From Sceloporus undulatus (lineage: Eukaryota; Chordata; Lepidosauria; Squamata; Phrynosomatidae): 64,000 nt of DNA. The stretch lies in NCBI RefSeq assembly GCF_019175285.1, contig NC_056530.1, forward strand, positions 5,878,392-5,942,391, read 5' to 3'. The position numbers were made by a program, and so were the translations under genes. This document shows, in pieces, positions 37,430 to 45,882 of this stretch (positions are counted from its first letter, which is position 1; the number at the start of each line of letters is the position of its first letter). The notes below the pieces were generated by a model. The model worked only from the letters and a program-made list of their open reading frames with translations. It did no database searches and was not told the DNA's origin.

Positions 37430-37890
37430 TTAGTAAGAGAAATGCTGAAGAACTGTTTTCCATGACGGGGGAAAGAAATGGACATCTTTGAAGGATGCTT
37501 GGTGGTTTACTTTGTCATAGTAATGGATGTCGATAAGGAATGTGTCGCCTAAGTACAAGGTTGAGAGGGATATATGGAACCCTCTAGCAATAAGAAAAGA
37601 CAGAATATGGCACAGGGCTTCCCAGGCTGATAGGGACTGGCTTTTGATGTAGTCAAAAATCTTTACTTTGACTGAAGGGATTTTTATATGTTTAAGTTTT
37701 GTAGTGGCCAATAGGATTTGCCACAGAGCTTCCTTTTGTCGGTTGCCTATAAATTGTGGGGTTTGGTCTTACTCTTGGCCTCAGAGGTTGGTTAGAATTG
37801 GAAAGTCTGTTCTGAGGGCTGCTAGCAATACATTTATTTCCTTATCAATCTGGGTCCTCTTCTGGCTGATTTCCTTCACATAAGCTTCCT
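37430..37890 (-). other. Coding-like fragment of unknown origin
   Basis: On the minus strand about 150 codons read as a protein-like sequence with one stop: VKEISQKRTQIDKEINVLLA near 37880, then KLKHIKIPSVKVKIFDYIKS and LSLSTLYLGDTFLIDIHYYD near 37550. Composition looks protein-like, not random. It sits between CR1 3' pieces and a CR1 body. I do not recognise the family; a retroelement or gene relic are both possible. Confidence 0.35.
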
Positions 37891-37892
37891 CC

Positions 37893-38112
37893 CTCCCTTC
37901 AAGTATTTAAACAGGGCTATCATATCGCCTCTTAACTTTCTCTTCTCCAGGCTAAACATCCCAGCTCCCTCAGTCTTTCTTCAAAGGGCTTCATGGTTTC
38001 CAGACCCTTTACCATTTTAGTCACCCTCCTTTGGAGACATGGCTCCAGTTTCTCAATGTACTGGACACAGTATTCCAGGTGGGTCCTGACCAGAACAGAA
38101 TACAGTACAGTA
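37893..38112 (-). mobile_element. CR1 LINE fragment, right side continued at 39288
   Basis: On the minus strand it reads [10 protein letters not shown], then [13 protein letters not shown] and EERLRELG, the CR1 RT C-terminus. The expected continuation ('ggcactattat', 'tattgaagcagcctagaacc') is found at 39290-39365, beyond a hAT-like insertion. Confidence 0.85.
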
Positions 38113-39287
38113 GAGTGTTGCCACACGAAAACGGGGACTTTTCAGGGCTTTCCGTGTGATTTTGGTGCCTGGCTCAATTTCAGTGCATTTTTGGTGACTT
38201 TTGCCCATTTCAGCTCCAGACCTGACTCTGAGAGCGAGGCTACAGAGCAACCAGCCCTTTGGAGCGTCACACACTCACAGTTTTCAGCCAATCAGAGAGA
38301 GGACTGGAGAGTGGGCACCGCCCCCGCCCTCAGCCCCTGACTCCCTCTTAAGTCTAGCTTTCCTAGACTTAAGCGTATTTCCTCAGATGCATGGGAATTG
38401 TAGTTCATTGTGGCACCAGAGCTCTTTCTCACGAAACTACAATTCCCAGGGTTCCCTAGCACTGAGCTAGGGCAATTAAAGCGGTCTCAAACTGGATTAT
38501 TTCTGCGGTATGGATTGGACCTTGAGCATTTTTAATAACCAAGGTCCAAAACACACTGCAGAAATAATCCCGTTTGTGACCACTTTAACTCTCCTGGCTC
38601 AGTGCTAGGGAATCCTGGGAATTGTAGTTTGTTGTGGCACCAGAGCTCTTTCTGATAGAGAAGGCTCAATGTCTCACAAAACTACACTTCCCAGGGTTCC
38701 CTAGCACTGAGCCAGGGCAGCTAAAGCAGTCTCAAACTGGATTATTTCTGCAGTGTGTCTTGGACCCAACTCAGGCTGCATCTTCATTCCAGAGACAATC
38801 CAGTTTCATACCGTTTTAACTGCCATGGCCCAGTGCTATGAATTCCTGGGAATTGTAGTTTGTTCTCACACCAACGTTTCCTGAGAGAGAAGGTTAAATG
38901 TCTCACAAAGCTAGAATTCCCAGGATTCCCTAGCACTGAGCCAAGGCAGTTAAAGGGGTGTCAAACTGGATTATTTCTGCAGTGCGGTTGCAGCCCAACA
39001 CGTTTCTATTTGGCACAAAGCTCCCTGGACCCCCCTTCATGTCAAAATAAATATCTTAAAAGTATTAGAAGGACTGAAAGATTCTTTGGTTGGTTTTAAT
39101 GGTAATTTTGAGAGTTGAAATAAGTTCCAATTATTTTTATTCAATTAGGGCTACGTTTTAATGCCATATTAACATTACGGGGACTTTTCGGGGACTTTGA
39201 CTGAATATTTGGTGAGATACGGGGGGATTTGGTGAGTTTGGGGCCAAACGTTTGGGGAATTATCTTCGAGGCTTGTTGGCAACACTG
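38113..39287. mobile_element. hAT-like element inserted in CR1, carrying palindromic repeats
   Basis: The left end 'agtgttgccaca' and the right end 'ttggcaacact' are inverted. Left flank and right flank are consecutive CR1 sequence. Inside lies the block of palindromic repeats at 38392-38993. I could not find a clear target duplication. Confidence 0.65.
38392..38993. repeat. Array of palindromic MITE units ('gcagaaataatcc' family)
   Basis: Three consecutive units each run from 'ggctcagtgctagggaatcc'-like sequence to its inverse, and 'ctggattatttctgcagtg' closes each unit near 38510, 38750 and 38985. Tandem copies of one MITE are unusual. Confidence 0.8.
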
Positions 39288-39365
39288 AGAGAGGCACTAT
39301 TATGACCGCCATTGATCTAACTACTATGCCCCTATTGAAGCAGCCTAGAACCGCGTTGGCCTTTC
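39288..39365 (-). mobile_element. CR1 LINE fragment next to U11
   Basis: 'tattgaagcagcctagaacc' and 'gcgttggccttt' match the CR1 body at 8915-8945. It continues the piece at 37893-38112. Confidence 0.8.
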
Positions 39366-39382
39366 CGGGCGCCGCCTCCACT

Positions 39383-39397
39383 TCTATCCTTCGAGAC
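39383..39397 (-). terminator. snRNA 3' box of U11
   Basis: On the minus strand it reads GTCTCGAAGGATAGA, close to the vertebrate consensus GTTT-N(0-3)-AAARNNAGA that directs 3' end formation of Pol II snRNAs by the Integrator complex. It begins about 13 nt after the mature RNA end. Confidence 0.82.
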
Positions 39398-39409
39398 AGG
39401 GGTGACTCT

Positions 39410-39551
39410 GGGGAGCCGGAACAAGCGATTGCCAGCTGCCCCCTTCACAAAAATTATGCTTCCGAAATCTCTTGATAGCGATTCCGCGCGGGAAAAGGGA
39501 ACCGGCCGCAGCCGCCCTCCCCGCGTGCCACTCACGGCAGAAGCCCTTTTT
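39410..39551 (-). ncRNA. RNU11: U11 spliceosomal snRNA
   Basis: U11 recognises the 5' splice site of U12-type introns as part of the U11/U12 di-snRNP. The RNA, on the minus strand, begins AAAAAGGGCTTCTGCCGTGA (human, as I recall: AAAAAGGGCUUCUGUCGUGA). It keeps ATCAAGAGATTTCGGAAGCA exactly, followed by the Sm site AATTTTTG (39448-39455) and the terminal stem GGCAGCTGG...TTCCGGC. Length is about 142 nt versus about 135 in human, the extra bases being in a GC-rich stem-loop between the 5' arm and GGAATCG. The promoter elements and 3' box are all in place. It is divergent from TAF12, as I recall in human. A functional gene is very likely. Confidence 0.96.
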
Positions 39552-39596
39552 AAAGGCAAGCTCCGCAAAGTCGCGTTCACTACACCAACGGCCACC

Positions 39597-39615
39597 TCCT
39601 TCCGGGTCACAGTGA
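39597..39615 (-). promoter_or_regulatory. Proximal sequence element (PSE) of U11
   Basis: On the minus strand it reads TCACTGTGACCCGGAAGGA, at -46 to -64 from the U11 start. It fits the vertebrate PSE pattern TCACC-N-T-N-AC...AAG, the SNAPc binding site. There is no TATA box after it, consistent with Pol II use. Confidence 0.85.
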
Positions 39616-39757
39616 GAGAGTCACGGCGACGGGAATGGACTCCCGGGCGCCACCCACGTTTCTTCGCCCTCAGCTCAGTTCTAAATGTAGGTTTCTCTCA
39701 AGCCGGTAGCATTAGATAAGACGGAGAACGGTCTCTCCGTCCGTCTTCCAAACGGTT

Positions 39758-39787
39758 ATGCAAATTTCCTCAAGGCATGCTGGGAGA
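39758..39787 (-). promoter_or_regulatory. Distal sequence element of U11: octamer plus ZNF143/Staf site
   Basis: On the minus strand, TCTCCCAGCATGCCTTG (39771-39787) is a ZNF143/Staf site and ATTTGCAT (39758-39765) is a perfect octamer, the POU2F1 (Oct-1) site. They stand at about -207 to -236, where vertebrate snRNA distal elements lie. Confidence 0.9.
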
Positions 39788-39800
39788 CGAGGGGCTCAAG

Positions 39801-39819
39801 GGCTGCCGGGAGGCGTAGT
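39801..39819 (-). promoter_or_regulatory. Second ZNF143-like site
   Basis: On the minus strand ACTACGCCTCCCGGCAGCC resembles the extended ZNF143 motif ACTAC-N3-TCCC-R-G. It lies between the U11 distal element and the TAF12 promoter, so it could act on either. Confidence 0.55.
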
Positions 39820-40040
39820 CACAAAGTTATAAGGGCGCCAAGATTAAAGCAGGCTTCTCTGCTTCGCGCGAACTACAACATGCCTTTGAAGCCCCGCCTA
39901 TTGCCACCAAAGTGCCACGCTACGCATACGCAACTCTGCGCCTGCGCAGAGAACCCCCCGTACGCCTTGAGCGTGACCTCGACAACTTCTAAAGAAAACT
40001 GAGCGGGTGGGGGCGGGGCCAATAAACGAAGAGCATCCTA

Positions 40041-40288
40041 ATTGGTCGTCTCTGGAGCGTGGAGCCGAGATGAGCGCCCCAAATGGTCGTCTTGCCTCTT
40101 AGCCGGATGGCGCGTGGATACGAGGGGAGAGTTCTGATTGGTTGTCTCGTTCTTTAGCCGCTGGGGCGAGGATTTGAGGGGAGCGTCCTGATTGGTCGGC
40201 TGGCGTGTGGAGTTGAGAGAAGCCTACTGATTGGCTGTCTCGTCCTTTAGCATTGGGCGCGAGGATTTGAGAGGAGCGTCCTGATTGG
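40041..40288 (+). promoter_or_regulatory. TAF12 promoter region with inverted CCAAT-box array
   Basis: ATTGG (inverted CCAAT, the NF-Y site) occurs at 40041, 40137, 40191, 40230, 40252 and 40284, with a near miss at 40082. Four of these sit in the repeated phrase 'ctgattggtcg' or a close variant, spaced 54, 39 and 54 bp apart within a degenerate tandem repeat that also contains 'gcgaggatttgag'. The array lies about 160-410 bp before the end of the first TAF12 exon, in GC-rich sequence without a TATA box. Confidence 0.75.
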
Positions 40289-40329
40289 TCGGATTGTCCT
40301 TTTGGCCGGCCGGCGCACGTTCGCGCATG

Positions 40330-40452
40330 TTCTGTCGTGACTCGACGCGCAAGGGACGCGACCCCGGAAGTGTTTTGTGGTGAAGGCGAGAGTGAGGAGA
40401 AACAAGGTGTCCCTCAGTCGGAAGGGTGGCGGCAATTGCCGCCGCGGCGCTG
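40330..40452 (+). other. TAF12: TAF12 exon 1 (5' UTR), 3' end at 40452
   Basis: 'ggcaattgccgccgcggcgc' then tg is followed by a strong donor, gtgagt, at 40453. No suitable start codon, so it is noncoding. The transcription start is not visible; 40330 is a guess. Confidence 0.6.
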
Positions 40453-40705
40453 GTGAGTCTCAGGAGGGCGAAGAGGCTGGGCTCTAGTAGCCTCTGGTTC
40501 GAAGTGAGGTGAAACAGGGGCTGAGGTTTCCCATCCCTGATAGAAGGCCTTAATGGAGAGAGTGGTTTCTGGCACAGTAATGCCCTAAAATGACCCTTAA
40601 GACGCATTCCTTGCATAAACAAAGCCATGTTAATCTGAGCAAAGCAGGGCTGGGGAGTAAGAGGTCTTCGCAGGATTCGGAGTGATACTGCATCAAGAAA
40701 AAATA

Positions 40706-41282
40706 TCTTAGGTCCAAAGCACATGGCAGAAATAATCCAGCTTGAGACCGCTTTAACTGCCCTGTCTAAGGGCACGGGAATCCTGGGAACTGCGGCTTAT
40801 GCTGGGACCAGAGCTCTCTGACAAAGAAGGCAGACCGCCGTAAGGGATAATGTCCTTAGGACGTCCCATTGTGAAAAAGGCGCCCCTTACCCTATTATGA
40901 ACAGAGTCCGTAACAAATGGCGGCCGCTGTTCCACACGGCCGCCGCCATTTTGACATAACGGACGCTCTGCATCTGCACGTCGCAGCCCGGAAGTGACGC
41001 TGTGAGTGTGCACTTTGGCACTTGCGGCGTCTCTTCCGGGTTGCCGGAAGGAGCGTGATTTTCACGCTCCTTCTTTGCAGCGCGGAGGAGTTGCGCAGTT
41101 TGGCTAGTGCGACTCCTCTGCACTGCAACCGGCAGCGGCCCAAGACTGCCCCTTTTGGGCGGTCTGTAACAGGCCTCAATGTCTCACAAAGCTACCGTTC
41201 CCAGAATTCCCCAGCATTGAGAAACCAAGGCAAGTTAAAGCAGCCTCAAACTGGGTTATTTCTGCAGAGCGTTTGGGACCTT
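40706..41282. mobile_element. Palindromic MITE ('gcagaaataatcc' family), interrupted
   Basis: The left arm runs from 40706 ('cttaggtccaaagcacatgg', 'cagaaataatccagcttgag') to about 40830. The right arm resumes at about 41176 ('caatgtctcacaaagctacc') and ends 'ttatttctgcagagcgtttg'. The gap holds a Harbinger-like element. Confidence 0.75.
40831..41175. mobile_element. Harbinger-like element nested in a MITE
   Basis: The right end, GGTCTGTAACAGGCC, is that of the palindromic Harbinger-like family. The interior, 'ggcggccgctgttccacacg', is shared with 27194-27731. The left end appears eroded. It lies in the first TAF12 intron. Confidence 0.7.
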
Positions 41283-41427
41283 GTTGTGGAGGAGGATGAG
41301 GAGCAACCCCCAAAGCCCTGCAGGAAGCAGAGCCCTGTGTTGTGATGACTTGCTTCTCATAGACTGTATGGGCCTCTCATCAGGAGAAGAGCCCCTCCGT
41401 AGGCTAACCCTGGCTGTTTACTTGCAG

Positions 41428-41509
41428 AAACTCTGGGGAAATGGCTTCTCCCTTCAATGGCCCCACAGCAGTTTCTGACGTAATTAAAGATCTAGATGCT
41501 CAGATCGCT
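41428..41509 (+). CDS. TAF12: TAF12 exon 2: start codon and N-terminal extension
   Basis: The acceptor is gtttacttgcag and the donor is gtaagt. ATG at 41441 has G at -3 and G at +4. It encodes [20 protein letters not shown] followed by QIA, ends in phase 0 and joins exon 3 in frame. If translated, it adds 23 residues of its own and 28 from exon 3 before the MNQFGP start used in human TAF12. It could otherwise be 5' UTR. Confidence 0.75.
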
Positions 41510-44500
41510 GTAAGTAAGCTGGTTTGGATTTGCAGTGAGTGGCATGGCATGTTGGAGGCTGCAGAGCGCCTTGCTAACCTTGTCAGTGTGCGGAGGCAAA
41601 TGTGCCAACGGCAAGATAGGAAGCCCTGTGAGAACGCATAGCCATTCCCATTAAGATCTGACAATCCTTTTTATTTCTAATGTTTAACGGCTGTATTTTA
41701 GTCAAGGGGCGAGGGATGGAATTTTAGTTTGTATATGTTATGTACTGTTTAGGTATTTTATTTGCTTATGTAAATCGTTTATATATTATGCATTTTTGTG
41801 TAATTTTGTAAACTGCCTTGATTTTGTATTTTTTGGAAAGGCAGTATATAAATAAATGTATTCTTATTCTTATTCTTAAAGGCCTGTATGGTTGGTTAGT
41901 GAATCTACTCCCCGTAGAGGTTAATGCAAGCAAAAGATTGGTCAAGGAGTTGCTTTTCTGAATTGTACTGGATCCCTGCTCAGCCATGGAAACTCACTGG
42001 GTGACTTTTTAGCAAGAGTCTTAGGCCTGTTACAGACTGCCAAAATAAAGCTGCTTTGGGTCTCTTGGAGGTATGCTATTTAAATGATGCATGGGTCCTA
42101 AGAGTCTGGAGGTTGCGCCAAAGCCACACTCCATTCCTAAGCACTGGAGGGCAGCTTTGGTGCAGCTTCTGGATTCTTAGGATGCATGCATCATTTAAAC
42201 AGTTTAAACAGTTTAAACAGTCTGTTTGCCTGCTTTCTGAAGTTACACTCATGACAGTCCTAGTCTTTGGAACAGAAGAGTATAGGGATGTTGAACATTT
42301 TACATCTGGCCCCTACCTGAAGCAATGTGATGCTCTGTTCGGCTGGTTTCATGACTATGACAAACACTTTGCACAGAACAAGTTACTAAACACTGGCTGT
42401 ACCTGTAATCTTACTTACCTTATGTGCATTTTGGCCTTAAATTGTGAGGGAGGAAGAGGGGGTGAGAAAAGAAATGAATTTTAAATTAGTGAAGGGATAG
42501 CTTTTCCAAAAGCGTGGCTGGATGGAGCAGCGCAGAAGCAGAAGGGAGTTTGATAAGTGAAGTACTACAGTAGAAAATTAGCCATTAGAAGGATCAGAAT
42601 GAGGATGAATTTTTCCAAATTATAGCAGGCAGCCAAATGAATTGAATGGGAAGGAATGTAAAATAACAAACAAATCAGAAAAAGGGATGCAGACAGGGCA
42701 GCAGGAACTGACTGGAGAGCATCTTCTTTTGCTGAGGCAAAAAACTGCTTCAGTTATTTATATGGATAAATATAAAGTATTAGTTTCCCATTGTTGTTTG
42801 CCTTCAGGTTGTTTCAGGCCTATGGCAACCCTATCATAGGTTTTTTTGGCAACATTTATTGAGAGGGCATTTGTTTTTGCTTTCCTCTGAGGCTGAGGGA
42901 GTGTGACTTGTCCAGGGTCATCCAGTGGGTTTCCATGGTTGAACAGGGAGTCAAACCCTGGTCTCCAGAGTCATACCCCAGTGTTCAAACCGCTATACCA
43001 GGGGTAGGCAACCTGCGGCCCATGGGCCGGATGCAGCCTGGCGAGGCCTTGGGACCGGCCCCAGCCCGGTCCTGCTGCCGACTGCCGCCGGGGCCTTTGG
43101 CCTCTCGCGCACAAGGGCAAGGGGGGCAGTTGTCTATAGACGCCTCAGAAACATGCATTTATATTAACATTTTTTAAAAATCAGCAAATTTTTTGCGTGT
43201 CCTCCACTTTTTTTAAAAAAGTGTCCACCATTTGAAAATGTCCTACATTTGTCCCGGTTTATTTATTTATTTAATTTTTTTTAAAAAAAATGTTTAATTA
43301 TTTATTTTTTTGGCTTCGGCCCCCCCAGTTGTCTGAGGGACAGCAACCCAGCCCCCGGCTCAAAAAGGTTGCCTACCCCTGCGCTATACCAAGCTGGCTC
43401 TCAGTTTCCCATATTAAGTATTAATTGTAACTGTCTTTCTGAGCACTCGCCAGCTATTTAAAGAGGAACAATTGCTAATACGCTTGTCCCTCCACATTTG
43501 CTGGGATTAGGGGCACAGGACCTCCATGAATGTGGAAAAACCTCAAATAACAAAATCACTATGTTTTTACCTGAGAGAACACTTCTCTAGGAATCCCTAG
43601 GTCCTCCAGTGCAACTCTGTGGTCAACATCAGTCAGACACTGACCATAGAATTGCACTGGAGGAGCTACAAATGCCTAGTGTGATGTTCTCTCTAGGAAT
43701 CTATAGCTCCTTCAGTGTGACTTTTGGTAAAAGTTGACCTTAGAGTTGCACTGGAGGACCTAGATATTCCTAGAGAGAACATATTAATAAAATCTATGAA
43801 TAATCAAATCCACAAAAGATAAAGCCGCAAGTGTGAAGGACGACTGCATATATACTATATCTAGGAATCATGTGGTCCCTCATATATCATTTACTTGTAG
43901 ACTGCAAGCCCCATATTTGCTGAACTCTGCCATGATGAATGGGCTCATGGCAGTTGAAGTCCAGGAATGTCTAGGGAACTCATCCCCCAACCCATTATGC
44001 TCGGTGTGTCTCGGTTCATTACATTTTACTCCCAACAAATCAGTGGGATAAGTTAGTTATGGGTAACTGAAATCACATTGATTTTAATTGGAGTTAAGCA
44101 TGGTTCTTTTTTTCTCCCTGCAGACTTACTGCAACTAACCTCAACAGCAGAGGGATGAAGGGCCATGGCTTCCATGTAGACTAGAGTGCCTTCGCTGTAT
44201 AGATGAGACATTGGCTGTAGCAATGGCTGATTTTTGTATGCTGCATTAACTATTGGTCCAGTTTTTCACCCTTGCTTTATCTGCATTTTTCCTGCAGACT
44301 GTTCTCAGTGGCAAACATATTTTAGAATGAGGATTTTTATTATTTTCAAAGTGTTTATAATTCTGCATTATGCTCTCCCCCCCCATTAGTTATGTTATAT
44401 TTCTGTAACTGTGTGTTGAGTAATGTATGGTTATTAAGTGGAATGAAATACAGTATTAAAATTACAGACTTTTAAAGGAAGCAGTGTTTTGTGGATTAGT

Positions 44501-45833
44501 ACTAACAAGCAGTGTGTTCTTTAACTATGTCTGTATCATTTATTGACCTCTTTGTCTCTTGAGTAGTATATGTTCAGCATGGTTTGGTTCTGTATTCATG
44601 TCATGAATGTATTGAATGAAATTGTACAGAAAGGTTCTGTTGATGAAGTTATACACAAATCTGGAATAATATAGGAATTTAGAGGCTGTTATGTTAAAGT
44701 ATCTGCTAAACACTTGTAAAACACTTGGTCTAGGGGGAATGTGTCTCTTTTAAGAGCTCTTTTTTGTTTTTTGTTTCATTGGGAAATTGTCCAATAACCA
44801 ATTTTTATGGTTTGGTTCAGGTTTGGGTGGTTAAGTCCCATTCCCATGTTCTGAGCTTTCAGAAAGGAGTGTCATTGCTGAGACTGGATTTGGTACAACA
44901 CTTTCGTACCTGGGATTTACATTCTGCATTGCAGGTGCTGTTAAGGTCTGCATTTGAACAATCTCCCTGTATGAACCGGCCCAGGCTCTGAGATCCTCTG
45001 GAGAAGCCCTTCTCTCTGTCCCACCACCATTACAAGCATGGTTGGTGGGGACTTGAGAGAGGGTCTTCTTGGTGGCTGCTCCTAGACTCTGGAACTCCCT
45101 GCTGAGGGAGGCCAGAATGACTCCCTTTTTGCTGGCCTTCTGCCAGCAGGCTAAGACCTATTTGTTCAGACAGGCTTTTAAAACTGATTTTTTGTAAAGG
45201 ACCGGCTTGAAGTGTTGTTTCATTTTAAAGTGTTTTAAACAGTTTCATCCTTTTAAAATGTATTTTATTCTTTTAATAGCTATCTGCAGTGGGTCCTTGT
45301 TATCTACTGGGGTTTGATTCCAGGACACCTGCCCCTGTGGATAACAAAATCTGTGGATGCTCAAGTCCCATTAAATATAATGGCATAGCAAAATGGTGTC
45401 CCTAATATAAAATGGAAAATCAAGGTTTGCTATTTGGAATTTTTTAAAAATATTTTCACTCTGTGGATGTTTGAATCCATGGATTAAAAAAATCCTTGGA
45501 TAAGGAGGACCAACTGTATTTTAATATTGTAATAATTTAATTCTTTTTCACCTCTTTTCTATGTTATTAATTGTACAGTTGGCCCTTCTTATACACGGAT
45601 TTTTTATACACAGATTCAAGCATCCATGGTTTGAAAATGTTCCAAAAAAGTATAAATAAGGGACACCATTTTGCTATGTCATTATATTTAATGGGACTTG
45701 AGCATCCACGGATTTTGTTATCCACGAGGGATCTTGGAGCCAAACCCCAGCGGATAACAAGGGTCCACTGTAATGTTCTTTTAATATTGTTGAGCCGCTC
45801 CGAGTCCCAGTTCTGGGAAAAGAGCAGGATATA

Positions 45834-45882
<49 letters not shown>

